A DNA stretch of 64,000 nt from contig CAJJDO010000134.1 of NCBI GenBank assembly GCA_905183005.1, positions 141,841 to 205,840 on the forward strand. The letters are read 5' to 3'. Position numbers and translations under genes: made by a program. This document shows positions 1 to 12,271 of the stretch, in pieces. Under the pieces are notes generated by a model. It did not search any database and was not told the DNA's origin. It saw only the letters and a program-made list of their open reading frames with translations. This DNA is from Paramecium pentaurelia. Taxonomy: Eukaryota; Ciliophora; Oligohymenophorea; Peniculida; Parameciidae. The stretch's first letter is position 1. Each line of letters opens with the position of its first letter.

Positions 1-3000
1 AATAGTGATGAAGATTCATAATTAGAATTAGCCCGTTCATTATAAGAATTATTGAGCTTTTTTCCAGATACTGAAAATCTGGTTATTGAATTATTGAAAT
101 CAAATAAACAAGAAAAGGATGAGAAGGTTAAGAGAGGTAATGCTTATATGATAGCAGGTTTAATAAAAGGTTTGGGTGTAGAAAAGATGGAGAGTTTTAA
201 GATTTTTGAAAATTTAGAAGTGAAAGAAAAAAAGGAAAGTTTAGAGGATAAATTCAATGTTCTTATTTAATTATAAGCAATGATTGAATTATTTTAGAAG
301 ACATTAGAACCATATGTATTAAAAGTGATGTACTTATTAATGAAATATTTTGGAGAAGGTAGAGTGGAAATACGTAATTTAGCCATGAAAAATGCAAGTA
401 GATTATTGTAATCTCTTTCAAGTTATGGTGTTAAGATTATGTTATAATCATTACTTACAGGTTTAGATTCTGATACTTAATGGAGGGCTAAAGTTGCCAA
501 TATATGGGCATTAGGACATTTGGCACATTGTTCACCAAAATAATTATCAAGTTGTCTTCCTTAGATTGTTAATTCTATTTCTAAAGCTATTTCTGATACT
601 CATCCTGATGTAAAAGCAGAAGCTTATAAATCATTGAATGAAATAGGATCTACTATTAAAAATCCTGAAATTTCAAGTATTTCAGATATACTCATTATCT
701 CATTATCAAATCCTTATGATGAGAATTTAAGAGGATTATAAGTTGTATTGGAAACAAAGTTCAGACATTATATTGATGCTCCTGCTATGTCATTATTAAT
801 ACCAATTATAGATTATGGTCTAAGAGCATAAGACAGTGATTAAAGAAGATAAGCTTCTATTTTAACAGGAGGATTACCTCATTTAATATAGAAAAGTGAT
901 GATTTAGTACCATATATGAATTTAATAACTGGTGGATTGGAAGTAGTAATAGGAGATCCTTTATTGGAAGTAAGGACAGTTGCAGCAAAAGCAATAGGTT
1001 AATTATCACAAAAGATTGGAATTGAAAATACTAAGATTTTCTTTAAATTTATATGGGATGTATTGGAGAATAAAGAAGCAAGTACAAATAAGAGATCAGG
1101 TGCAGCTCATGCATTTGCTGAGATTACTTGTATTCATGGAGATAATTATTTAGAGGAATAATTATAATTTATATTCAATTAGATATAGAGACAAGAAATA
1201 TATGTTAAAGAAGGATATATAGGAATATTTATTTATATTCCAAGTATTTTATAATAGAAATTTTAAAATTATGTAAAAGATGTAATTGAGAATGTTTATG
1301 AATGTGTAAGTCATGAAGATGATGTAGTAAGTAGTATCACATTGAGAGTATTAAAGATTTTAATTAAGAATTTTGGTATTTTATAGAATGAATTATTATA
1401 TCCATCATTGACAGAGACTATGTTAAATGAGGATGCAAAGAAACGTAATGCAGGAACTATTTTAAGTGGAGAAATGCTCAAAATAACACAGAAATATGTG
1501 TATGCTTAATTAAATAATCCAGATAGTCACTAATATATTAATATTGATTTATATTATTTGAATTTGATGACATTATATACAATGTAATAGGATGTTGTAG
1601 ATATTGTTAGATAAAATGCAGTTGCAATTTGGAAGGAATTTATAGATAACACTCCTAAGACTTTGAGGAAAGGATTGAAATAATATGTTATTTAATTGTG
1701 TAATATTATGAGTAGAGATCGTGTTGTATAGAATGGTATTAATACTATTAGAAATTTCTGTGAAAAATATGAAGAAACTTAAATTAGTGAAGCATTCAAT
1801 CATATAGGTTATGTCTTATAGAATTATTAACATAATTTGTCATTAGTTAAAGGAGCTTATTCAACATTAAATCAGATATATATTTACATATCTTTAGATT
1901 TAGCTACAAAATATAGAGATTAATTTATTGAATATTCAAGATTGTATATCTTTTGTAAAGATAATTTGATTAAATCTTAAATATTTTAATCAATAGGTAC
2001 AATGATTAATAAAGTTATGTAAACTAAATTTATTGAATTAATCATTGAACCATATTTAAAAGATTTGTCTAATATGAATGAAAATGATCCTAGATATTCA
2101 AGCTATTTAGAAGTATTTTCCAGATTATGTTAATTGAATTAGACTTTAGTATTGCATTATTTAATAGTGTTGATTTTGGTACCACCTCTACATTAATTCA
2201 AAATTGACATTCTAACTAATAATGCATCTACATTCTCTGGTATAATATATAAATAATATGATAAAAAAATACCAATTTAGATATTGTTTAATGATCTCTA
2301 TTTATGTGCTGATATCAATGATCATAATGAATGGAATGATAGAACTTAGTCTCTAATATATTGTATTCAATAATTGAGTATTCACATTAAATCTGATCTT
2401 GAAAACTATTTAGCAATATTTATAGAAGATATTCTTAGATAATTATAAGCTAAAAGTAAACCAATCTTTGAATTTGAAGGACAATCTAATGAATATAAAC
2501 ATTGTCTTATTCCCTTAGAATTATTATAATACTTCTTATAAAATACATCTGAGGATCATTAATAATTCTCTCAAGTAATAATTGAAAAAGTAACTCCTTT
2601 CTTATATTTATAATCAACTAACCTTTCTTATCAATAACTTGAAAAATTCTACAATTTGGCCAATAAAATCATTTATGCAATTAATAACACATTAGATAAG
2701 TAACATCATTTTGATAATATGCGAAACATACATACTTGTTTCATGAATCGAATAAACATAGATCTAATACCTGGTCTGAATACATAAGATGGAGCAGGAA
2801 TAGAACCCTATGTCTCTATGCTCCTTGATAGTTTTGTATTTGGCAAGGAGGAAACATTCAAACATGCCTATGACTTCATGAAAGTTTTAATAAGATTTTC
2901 TGAATAATAGTAACTTCAAATTTATATTCTTAAATTGATCGGTTCTCTTATTCGTATCCTAAATTATAAGGGCAACAACGAACTTAAAGTCTTAGCTTTA

Positions 3001-3758
3001 TAATTAGTATATGAATCACAAGAGAAAGGACTTGAACTTCTAAAGTTTAAGCCTCAATTGGCTATCACTTATGATAAATTAATAATTGACATTAATTAAG
3101 TATAGGGAGGATTAAAATAACTTGCAAAAAATTATAGTTAATTACTTAAATTACATAATAAAAAAGTATATTATATATTCTATTAATAATAGGATCTACT
3201 TCTTAATCAACTCTTTAATAAGGGTGTTTAAAGTGTTACATAAGAGGCTAGAGAATGTCATTTGAAAATAGTGAAGAAAATAATAAAGGATCAATAAGAA
3301 TAAGTTTATTCCTCTGCTGTCTTAGAAAGGTTCTTCTCTCTCTCTAAATAATATTTTGAGAAGTGTATCCAAACTTAAAAATTTGATCTTGCTTCTCCTT
3401 GTGAATTGAATTTTCTAGGTATTTTGATATAAATTATATTCAATTAGCCCATATTCTTGCATTAACATATCATTACACTAATAAAAACAATAAGGAATAA
3501 TACATTCAGAAATACCTTTAGTTTGATCAATATGGTTTACTTTTAAAATTACAATTTGTCAGATATTAAATGAAAGAATTAATACCTGATACAATAAAAT
3601 ATGCTATTGAATAAATAAATTCTAATGAAAATATGTCTTATGTGCTATAATTATTGAGAACTTTAAGGAAATTCTCAAATATATAGATTAAAAAATAATT
3701 AAAGCCAAAATTCATGGAGGTTCCACAAATTTTAAGTGCGTTATCAAAATTATAATGA
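1..3758 (+). CDS. GCN1: GCN1-like translational regulator, 3' part (5' truncated by window edge)
   Basis: Open from the first base in frame 1 with no TGA until the end; about 1240 residues remain. The protein is a HEAT-repeat array whose segments closely recall the eEF3-like core of GCN1, the ribosome-bound activator of the eIF2-alpha kinase GCN2: WRAKVANIWALGHLAHCSPK, PQIVNSISKAISDTHPDVKA, FRHYIDAPAMSLLIPI and LLEVRTVAAKAIGQLSQKIG. A 29-nt GTA...TAG intron at 3419-3447 is needed to keep the frame. The last third is divergent. The TGA at 3756-3758 lies 30 bp before the next ATG. Alternatively 3736-3780 (GT...CAG, 45 nt, in-frame TGA) could be an unusually long intron joining this gene to the next ORF; the short gene spacing elsewhere in the window makes two genes more likely. 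Family assignment is firm; the 3' end is less so. Confidence 0.85.
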
Positions 3759-3788
3759 TATTAAATATATTAAATAACAGTCATAATA

Positions 3789-4343
3789 ATGATCGAGTCT
3801 TTCTAATAACAATTTGAGTAGGTTTATTCTGAAAACCAAGAAAGTAACATCTAATATTATATTCTAGTCATAAAATAGTTAAACAAACTCAAGTAAAGTG
3901 CTATTGAAAAAAATCAAGAAATATAGAAATTACAATATCTATTTAAAGAAGTTGAATAAGAATATTAACCAATTCATGATAAAATACAATCAATTAAAGA
4001 TTAATTCTAAGATTTTGAACTCAATAAACAATTAATCTATGATTCTTTTGATGAATTGGAGAATCTAATCATGCGTTAATTTGCTGAATAAATAAAGTTG
4101 AATAAAAAAACTAAAAAGACCTAAAAAAAGGAATCTCCTTCAAAAGGTAAAATTAACAATGAAAATGATCAAAACACAATCAATCTAAGAAAACGAACAA
4201 TTAAATTATAAAATTATGATGAATATTCTTAAACAAGTGAATCTAGTTAACCAATTAAAGTAACAAAAAAGAAAGTCAAAACAAATACTGAAGCTTTAGA
4301 TAAAGCTAATTGTCTAATTAACGAGATTTTTAATTTTAATTGA
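3789..4343 (+). CDS. Coiled-coil protein with lysine-rich C-terminus, or the tail of the preceding gene
   Basis: A 184-aa reading frame (TAA/TAG as Gln), no intron. Residues 1-110 are predicted coiled coil, rich in Gln, Glu and Lys; the rest is basic and low complexity, with KKTKKTQKKESPSKGK and KVTKKKVKTN clusters that could act as nuclear localisation signals (inference). It starts 30 bp after the GCN1 stop and ends 37 bp before the TBC gene. I do not recognise a family. If the 45-nt GT...CAG segment at 3736-3780 were spliced, this would be the C-terminus of the GCN1-like protein instead. Confidence 0.55.
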
Positions 4344-4380
4344 ATATCATCTAATTAACAATAATTTTATTTATCTATCA

Positions 4381-5556
4381 ATGGGAAATAACAATGTCTG
4401 TCTAGCTGAAATACCTGTCAATCAAACAAATCACACCTCTCCTAAAACTAAATCAAAATGGAAAAGGGAAGATTTAACATCTGGTTCTTGTATCTAAACA
4501 CTTGTTGATAAAGAAAATAATCCAGATTTCTATACTCATTTTTAATGTGGTTAAGCATTACCTTAATATCGCAATAACTTATCTTAATAAAGATGGATGG
4601 AGGCTATCAATAGCTTAAGTACAATCAATGATTCATAAGAAACTATTAATTCGTTACTTGATAGACCAGAATTTAAGGAACTAGTTTTATTAGGTCCACC
4701 TAAACAATTTAGATGGTTAAGTTGGATGAATTTGTTAACTAAATGTTAACCACATGTTAGTTATGAAAAGTATTTAGAATATGCACCATCAGATATATCT
4801 AACATCATCAATGATATAAATCGTACTCTTGTTGATTCTGCTTTATTTAAACATAGAAGTTGTGGATAAGAATAATTAAAAAGGATTCTCTGTGCTATAT
4901 CTAATGCTTTACCAACTATGGGTTATTGTTAAGGTATGAATTTTATTTGTGCTGTTCTTCTTATTGTTTCTGGTTGTGATGAACATCAAGTATTTTAAGC
5001 TTTTATGTAAATGCTTATTAATGAATAACACTTATTATGTTTTGCATTCTCTGATGATATGCCACTTCATTCTTTTTTGACTAACTTGATACATTAACAA
5101 ATTAAAAAGAAATTTCCTAAACTTAACTTATAGAATATATGTGATTCATTTTGGCTAAGTAAAATGATTTTATCTCTTTTCACTTATGTATTCAAAATGG
5201 AAGATTGTATAAGATGTTGGGACTATTTAATGGTTCGTGGAATGATTCGTGGAATTCCTGAATTAATACTAGCATATATTGATGCTACTTATAATTAATT
5301 ATCTAAATTTCATGAGGAAGATTTTGCTTAGAATTTCAAGAATCCTGAAACTACAACAATCAAATTTAATGTTGGTGAACTCATATATTTAGCTAATTCT
5401 AATTATAGTTTAGATAAATCATTCATATCAAAATTAGCTAAGAATATGAGAGATAAAAATAAACCTTCATAATTATTAGACCTTTTATAATATTTCAACA
5501 ATCCTCAACTCTATAAGAAACATGTATCATTTTATATTAACACTATTTTTAATTGA
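4381..5556 (+). CDS. TBC-domain Rab GTPase-activating protein
   Basis: Intronless, 391 aa. The TBC fingerprint is present: IINDINRT gives the IxxDxxR motif (D145, R148 arginine finger) and GYCQGMNF gives the YxQ motif (Y182, Q184), so a dual-finger catalytic Rab-GAP is expected. The order of helices after the fingers (DSFWLSKMILSLFTYVFKME, then CIRCWDYLMVRGM) matches the TBC C-terminal half. Such proteins accelerate GTP hydrolysis by Rab GTPases on membranes; the target Rab cannot be told from sequence. No extra domain precedes or follows the TBC core. The ATG at 4381 is the first after the upstream stop (37 bp away) and gives MGNN, a possible N-myristoylation context. Confidence 0.9.
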
Positions 5557-5872
5557 TTTGTATAATTATATTTTAATTTTTAAATTTTATATTATATTTT
5601 TAATCAAAATCTTTAATAAATATAATTCATATATATGTAATTTAAATATATGAATTGAATAAAATCTAAGTTGATATCAATTATATTTAACAAATTAAAT
5701 AAATTTATCACAATTTTTAGATATTTTATCTAGATATATAAGTAATATACAAAAATTGAAATTTAAGATTATATATATATATAGATATATAAATTCCCTA
5801 TTATTCTCAATATAATTATACATAGTCTTTAATAACTAGATTCAAAATATTATTTTTATAATAATTAAATTA
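5557..5872. other. Intergenic region, no gene seen
   Basis: Very A+T rich stretch between the TBC gene and the SAM-domain gene, with TATATA runs near 5775-5790. It presumably holds the terminator of the former and the promoter of the latter. No ORF or structured RNA is evident. Confidence 0.5.
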
Positions 5873-7228
5873 ATGTTAAGAAAGAAGAGTCAAAGTAAAG
5901 GAAATACCCAAAAATTATAAGTAGAAGTGGATATTATGGTTTGATTGTTTTTTATTCGCCTAGGAATAACGAATTGTTGGACTTAAATAAATATTACAAT
6001 CTCAAAAAGAGAGTGCTAAAGAAAAAATGTCAACAAGCTAAGGATCTACGAGATGGTCAGCAGCTTCCACTAATGTTCCTCTTAGAAGTATGTTAATAAT
6101 ATTTAATAATAGATTATGGGAAGCATGTTTTAGAAAAACATAGGGAAGTTGCAAAGACATTCCAACAGAAAAATAAATTAAGCAAAGTACCATCCAGGCC
6201 ATCATCTCGTTCTAGTTCATTTTCTAAATAGAGCAAACAATCAGAAACTTAATCATAATAGAATCAAAGCTATTTGACTTAGAGTCTGAATTTTGCAGGC
6301 AAGAATTCAGCTAATGAAAATTTGAAACGAGCACTTCAAGTCTAATAATGTAAATCTTACAAACTTAGGTTAGTTAGAATACTCTAATGAAGTTGTCAAA
6401 TTCCTCAATTCCATTAATCTTGATAAACATGCAGGAGTAATACTTGAAAATGGATTTGATGAGATGGAGCTTCTAAAAGAAATATCAGTTGATCATTTAA
6501 AAGATATGAATATACCTCCTATGGATGCAAGGAAGTTATTAAACAGAGTGCAAAAATTAGTGGAAACAGAGGAAAGAAAGCTTCTTCAATCTTAAAAATA
6601 AGCTTAACGTTTAAAAGAATCCTAAAGTCATATATAAGAGATTACTAATTCAGAAATCTATGATGAGGAAGAACAACATAGATTATTTTAGGAGGCAGTT
6701 ATGGAATATAGATAATCATAATAATAATAGAAAGAATAGAAAGAATAAGCAATATAACATACAGAGGAAATTTTAATTGAAGATGAATCATTAGGATACA
6801 TATCAAGTAGATAAAATAAAAAAGAAGAATAGTAAAGAAATAAGATGAAATTTCTCTTATCAGGAGCAAATGAATGGAAAATGTTTGATATTGATTATGA
6901 ATAAAAATAAGGGACTGATTAATAACCTGTAATAATTGATAAAACATCTTGCTATTAATGTTATAGATTGTTTGATTAGAAATTTGGAATAAGCAATAAT
7001 GGCAAAGAATTTTGTACAAAAGAATGTCTTGAATCATTTAAACTATAAAATCTAGTAATAAATTATAGTTAATTTTAGTATCTCTGTCGGTCTCAGTCAT
7101 GTGCTAAACAAATTGATATTGATTAAGCATATTATGAAATTGGTTAATGGTTTTGTAATTAAGACTGTTTTAAATAATATCAATGGGAAAGTGTCAATAT
7201 CAGAGGAAGAACCCATATTAGTTTATGA
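5873..7228 (+). CDS. SAM-domain protein with C-terminal cysteine (zinc-finger-like) region
   Basis: Spliced model of 428 aa with introns at 5939-5963 (25 nt), 6088-6112 (25 nt) and 6350-6368 (19 nt, or 34 nt if it starts at 6340 and ends at 6373). The N-terminal third is Ser/Gln rich. A SAM domain follows at about residues 145-215: NEVVKFLNSINLDKHAGVI, then DEMELLKEISVDHLKDMN and DARKLLNRVQKL. A Gln/Glu-rich helix leads to a C-terminal region with paired cysteines (CYQC, FCTKEC, LCRSQSC, WFCNQDCF) that looks like a treble-clef or TRASH-type metal-binding fold. Likely an adaptor binding partners through SAM; partner unknown. Its 3' end faces the STPGR gene across 71 bp. Confidence 0.75.
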
Positions 7229-7299
7229 TAATTAAATATATATATAAATATGCATAACTTTAGAGTTTTATAAAATCTTTTTCGTATATATTTTAATCA

Positions 7300-8286
7300 T
7301 CAAATTTTAGGATGAGGAATATGTACTTTTGAAGGAACCTTTACCATCAACTACTTAAAATGTCCTACTTTGGCTTCTCTTGTTGATTTTCCAACACTGA
7401 ATGCAGGATATGATTTCTTTTTAGAATTCACTTACACACCTACAGCAATCCTTTTTATCTTATTAAGTTTACTATTTAGTATCATATGTTTGATTCTTAT
7501 CCCATCCTTCAAAGATCTTCCCTATCTTTGGACCTTTTGGAATAGTCCAATGAGAAGCATCTTCCAAATTGCTTGTATTAGCAGGAGGCTTTTGTAAATA
7601 TGCTCCTGGTCCAACAATAACAGGAGTTGAACATGTAGGAGCTAATGCTGATGCTCCTGGGATATCTCTTCTATATCCGAAAGAAAATTAAGGTGGAGTT
7701 GGAACTTCAGGTTTTATAGCTGGATCATATTAAGGGCCAGGAGTTCCTTTGAGCCTTTTTTCAGGAGGAAACTAAATAATATTTAATAATATTATACTCT
7801 TGATTCCAATCCAATTTTGACATTAGAAGCTTTAGGCTTTCTAACTAAATCAGCTTCTTAAGGTTCAAACTTTAATATAAAAAAACTCTAATACATCAAC
7901 ATCCTTTCTTTGATAGTAATCAAATTTAGCTCCTGTGTTCAAAGTATTACGAGGATCTTTACCAAATTTTGTATCTGCATCTTTTGTATAGAAAAATTGA
8001 TCTCCTCCTCTAACATTATAAACAGGTCCAGGACTTGCCTTTCCTTAAAGTATTTTTAAATATGATTAATACCTGCAAAATCGATTCTGGCAAGTTCTTT
8101 ATTATGATAAAGTTTTGCTTGATTTGCTCGTTCAGCAGAACCGAAACTGTAACTTGGTAGAGTTTGCTTTGTGGATATAGGCATTTTGCCTATTGAACTA
8201 AAAACTTGTTTATTTTCGAATTCAATTAAGTCTGCATATGAATACACTTTTGGTTAAGCTTTAACTTCTTCCTTTGTTTCTGCCAT
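7300..8286 (-). CDS. STPGR (sperm-tail PG-rich repeat / SHIPPO-type) axonemal protein
   Basis: Minus strand, 295 aa after removing introns at 8044-8072, 7870-7894, 7772-7797 and 7417-7435. Repeats with the PGP(x)Y core recur: KASPGPVYNV, KGTPGPQYDPA, GPGAYLQKPP, and the C-terminal YPAFSVGKSTREAK typical of CIMAP/ODF3-family proteins. These proteins lie along or inside axonemal microtubules. It shares a 388-bp divergent upstream region with the GDPD gene. Several exons end near repeat boundaries. The exact extent of the 19-nt last intron is inferred from frame; the family call is secure. Confidence 0.85.
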
Positions 8287-8674
8287 TATATGTATTATTA
8301 TATAAATTATTATTAAATATATTTTAATCTATATAAATAATTAATAAGTAAATGATAGGAATTTATACAATAAAATGTAATTATAAACACTATCCCAATC
8401 TATAATTGTCTATTAAAAAGATTTTGTAGCATTATATTTACTAGAAAATCTTGAAAAGCTAGATATTTATTTAAAATCTTATAAAATTAATTTGATTTCA
8501 TTATTTTGATCAAATAAATCTCTATATTTTGTAATTACTATAAATAAATTTCATTCTTAAATTATCTTCAATTGAATTTACATTTTTTATTTGTTTTTTA
8601 ATATTATATTGATATTAAAGTAATAAAAGATGTATAATATCTATACATTAATATAATTAATTAATTAAAATATA
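8287..8674. promoter_or_regulatory. Divergent intergenic region
   Basis: 388 bp of A+T-rich DNA between the start codons of the STPGR gene (minus) and the GDPD gene (plus); it must contain both promoters. No specific motif can be assigned by eye. Confidence 0.45.
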
Positions 8675-9742
8675 ATGAATTATTTATTTTATGGATTCAT
8701 AGGATATTGGGCTTTGTCATTAACCTTTTTTGTTTTCCCTTACAAGAAGAAGAATGTCTTTAAACATTAAAAATACTAAAAATATCGTCAAAGAAAAAGC
8801 ATCATTCACATTTCACATAGAGGTGGATGTCGTGAAAATTTAGAAAATACAATGTAAGCCTTTTAACATGCTTATGATCTTGGTACAGATTGTTTAGAAA
8901 TGGATTTATGCATGACAAAAGACAAGAAAGTATATGTGATTAATAAAGTAGATTGTAGTTTTGCATGACTCTTCATTATTAAGAATGTGTGGTGTAGAAG
9001 CACATGTGAAAGAGTATAATTATGCAGACCTACCAAAATTCTTAGAAAGAGTCAGACTAGATTTTGCTCCTAATGATTACATTTCAACTTCAACATGCAA
9101 AACTCCTTATATGCCTTTGTTTGAAGATGTTCTTAAAAAGTTCCCAGATGTTTTAATTAATGTTGAAATTAAAACTCCTGATCCAGAAGTTGTTCAAGTT
9201 GTCAATGATCTAATTCTAAAGTATTAAAGATAAGATACTATCATATGGGGAGCTAGATGTATTGAATAATTAATAAATTAATAGTTTAAAAGTAGAATGA
9301 ATTACTTAAATCAATTAATCCTTCAATACCTAGATTTTTCACAGTCGAAGGAATATTGAGAGTGTATTTACTCTATATGACAGGTCTCTTACCTTTCTTT
9401 GATATACCAGATGATTCAATGTAAGCACCACTATATACAGATGACTTTTACTTGTGGAAACTATAAGTTGCAAATTCTACTTCAGAGAAGTTTTAGCAAA
9501 TGTTATTGTAAATTTAAATTCTAATTTATTAAAGTCATAATTTTATTTGGTTCTTGGGTTTAATGTCTAAGCCATTATTTTATCATTTACATAAAAGAGG
9601 GATCTTCGTATACTATTGGGTTTTGAATAATGAAAAGGAATATGAAAGAGCTCTTAAAGCTGGATGCCATGGAATTATGACTGATTGTCCAACTGTTTTG
9701 AAATAATATCTAATTAAAAATAAGCTCTATGGAAAGTAGTGA
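8675..9742 (+). CDS. Glycerophosphodiester phosphodiesterase (GDPD), membrane-anchored
   Basis: 330 aa after splicing introns at 8930-8951 (22 nt), 9259-9284 (26 nt) and 9508-9534 (27 nt). Residues 3-22 form a hydrophobic N-terminal anchor. The GDPD signature follows: ISHRGG (H48), ENTMQAF (E54 just before), EMD (E75, D77) and IVVLHD (H90), the catalytic and metal-binding set for hydrolysis of glycerophosphodiesters to glycerol-3-phosphate and an alcohol. The end of the barrel is visible as FVYYWVLNNEKEYERALKAG followed by HGIMTDCPTVL. The first intron is set precisely because its removal restores KKIVVLHD. Architecture resembles the GDPD1/3-type membrane enzymes, some of which act on lysophospholipids; substrate is not determinable here. 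Confidence 0.9.
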
Positions 9743-10533
9743 TCTCTATAAATAGAAATTTAATATATATATTATAATTATTTAAATATTGAACTCCTTC
9801 TTATATAATTATTTATAGTAACAATACAATAAATTCTAGATATCACATTAATAAGAAATATTTTTTATTGTTATTTATATATTCCTTATAATTATACTAC
9901 AAAGTAAATAATTTTTGAAATTCAAATCATATAAACAATTCTTAATTATATTTATCATACTTTTATAATTGATAATTAAAAATTGTGTCTTATAAAAAAC
10001 AAAAGATAGATTTAGTTTAATTATTATTTACTAAATAATATAGTTGTATGATAACTAAAATAGTTTTAGAATATAAATTAATGAAATTTATAGGATCTTC
10101 TTTATGTGAATTTCAATTAAATTTTTAATTGAATACAAATTGCTTTAATAGTTTTAATTTAATTAGCAAAATAATGATATTTCAAAGAATATTAAATATT
10201 TCGAAAATATAAATATATAAAAAATTAAAGAAAAAACAATAATATGTCATTGAATATATTGAATAAGATCAGTAAATTGAAATTATTGATTGAATAATTT
10301 ATAGAATTATGTTGTTAAAAAATTCAATAGAGTTTGTTCTAATTGTTTATGAATTTTTAATAATTGATTATAATATTCTAAATTTAATAAAATCAACACT
10401 TATTATCTCAACTGTTAATTATTAATTCTTATAAAGAGGATATATTAATTCAACAAAATTAAGAATATGCAGCAATGAAATTGAATTTTAAGATTCAGAT
10501 TATTAATAGTTTGAATTATGAATTATTTTATTA
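9743..10533. other. Non-coding A+T-rich region, partly inside a duplicated block
   Basis: No convincing coding frame under the ciliate code. From 9954 onward the sequence is repeated at 11100 (see repeat entries). Confidence 0.4.
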
Positions 10534-11098
10534 ATGATATAATTCAATCCAGATTCAAAATAAGAAGAGATTCTCAGTGAATAATAAGAATCATCAATTC
10601 ACATATATATGCTAAATTAAGAAAAGAAGAAAAAAATTATATTTTTAATTAAAAATACTCTGGTATATAAAGATTTCATGAAGCCAACTTATGATTATTC
10701 AAATCCAGTGCTGAATCTTCTTAGCTCTAGCTCAACCTAGAGTAGTCCAATGACTAAAAGTGAATTGAATGATTCAATTGAATATTATATAGACTAGAAA
10801 GTCTATCAGACTGAAGTGGAAATAGTGAAGTATCTGCATGGTCTAGGAGTGCGAACAAAAACAGATCCTTTGATAAAAGAATAATAATATTGGAAAGAAA
10901 GAAAACAGAAGAGTTAATTACTGCTTGAGACAATTATCAACTCCTAAGAGAGAGTGATACTAAATTCAAGTGTAGGTCGACTGATGAGAAAGAATGTAAC
11001 ATATATTCCTAGGAATTCAAACAATCCCTATTTTTTACTGGATTAATTATGATTCTCCTTTTTATCAAATAACAAAACAATATCTCTATATATTTGAA
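9954..11098 (+). repeat. Direct repeat copy 1 (1145 bp) ending at a single N
   Basis: The block matches 11100-12244 at a constant offset of 1146 wherever compared, with no difference seen. It ends exactly at the N at 11099. This is the pattern of two contigs whose overlapping ends were joined with an N rather than merged. Confidence 0.9.
10534..11052 (+). CDS. Hypothetical protein, copy 1
   Basis: Open frame of 172 aa from the ATG at 10534, or 124 aa from the ATG at 10678, ending at TGA 11050-11052. The downstream part is clearly coding in style: a Ser-rich stretch, then a charged helical region (KYLHGLGVRTKTDPLIKEQQ, QLLLETIINSQERVILNSSV). No family recognised. It lies wholly inside the duplicated block, so it appears twice in this window but is probably one gene in the genome. 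A further upstream exon cannot be excluded. Confidence 0.5.
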
Positions 11099-11099
11099 N
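11099..11099. other. Single-N assembly join
   Basis: Ambiguous base flanked on both sides by the same 1145-bp sequence. Confidence 0.95.
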
Positions 11100-12244
11100 A
11101 TCATACTTTTATAATTGATAATTAAAAATTGTGTCTTATAAAAAACAAAAGATAGATTTAGTTTAATTATTATTTACTAAATAATATAGTTGTATGATAA
11201 CTAAAATAGTTTTAGAATATAAATTAATGAAATTTATAGGATCTTCTTTATGTGAATTTCAATTAAATTTTTAATTGAATACAAATTGCTTTAATAGTTT
11301 TAATTTAATTAGCAAAATAATGATATTTCAAAGAATATTAAATATTTCGAAAATATAAATATATAAAAAATTAAAGAAAAAACAATAATATGTCATTGAA
11401 TATATTGAATAAGATCAGTAAATTGAAATTATTGATTGAATAATTTATAGAATTATGTTGTTAAAAAATTCAATAGAGTTTGTTCTAATTGTTTATGAAT
11501 TTTTAATAATTGATTATAATATTCTAAATTTAATAAAATCAACACTTATTATCTCAACTGTTAATTATTAATTCTTATAAAGAGGATATATTAATTCAAC
11601 AAAATTAAGAATATGCAGCAATGAAATTGAATTTTAAGATTCAGATTATTAATAGTTTGAATTATGAATTATTTTATTAATGATATAATTCAATCCAGAT
11701 TCAAAATAAGAAGAGATTCTCAGTGAATAATAAGAATCATCAATTCACATATATATGCTAAATTAAGAAAAGAAGAAAAAAATTATATTTTTAATTAAAA
11801 ATACTCTGGTATATAAAGATTTCATGAAGCCAACTTATGATTATTCAAATCCAGTGCTGAATCTTCTTAGCTCTAGCTCAACCTAGAGTAGTCCAATGAC
11901 TAAAAGTGAATTGAATGATTCAATTGAATATTATATAGACTAGAAAGTCTATCAGACTGAAGTGGAAATAGTGAAGTATCTGCATGGTCTAGGAGTGCGA
12001 ACAAAAACAGATCCTTTGATAAAAGAATAATAATATTGGAAAGAAAGAAAACAGAAGAGTTAATTACTGCTTGAGACAATTATCAACTCCTAAGAGAGAG
12101 TGATACTAAATTCAAGTGTAGGTCGACTGATGAGAAAGAATGTAACATATATTCCTAGGAATTCAAACAATCCCTATTTTTTACTGGATTAATTATGATT
12201 CTCCTTTTTATCAAATAACAAAACAATATCTCTATATATTTGAA
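11100..12244 (+). repeat. Direct repeat copy 2 (1145 bp)
   Basis: Second copy of 9954-11098. After 12244 the sequence continues uniquely into the 3' flank of the guanylyl cyclase gene. Confidence 0.9.
11680..12198 (+). CDS. Hypothetical protein, copy 2 (same as 10534-11052)
   Basis: Same sequence as copy 1, shifted by 1146 bp; the shorter start is at 11824. It converges on the guanylyl cyclase gene, whose stop is 73 bp further on. Most likely the authentic locus, with copy 1 being the same DNA at the end of the neighbouring contig. Confidence 0.5.
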
Positions 12245-12271
12245 TTCAATTAACCATAATTAATTAGTTAT

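Noticed and set aside
3736..3780. 45-nt GT...CAG intron fusing GCN1 to the next ORF
   Set aside because: Longer than every other intron read here and not GTA...TAG; similar 20-40 bp gene gaps occur throughout. Not excluded.
7370..7597. 75-aa plus-strand ORF with membrane-like composition
   Set aside because: Lies opposite the C-terminal exons of the STPGR gene, which has family motifs and spliced frame.
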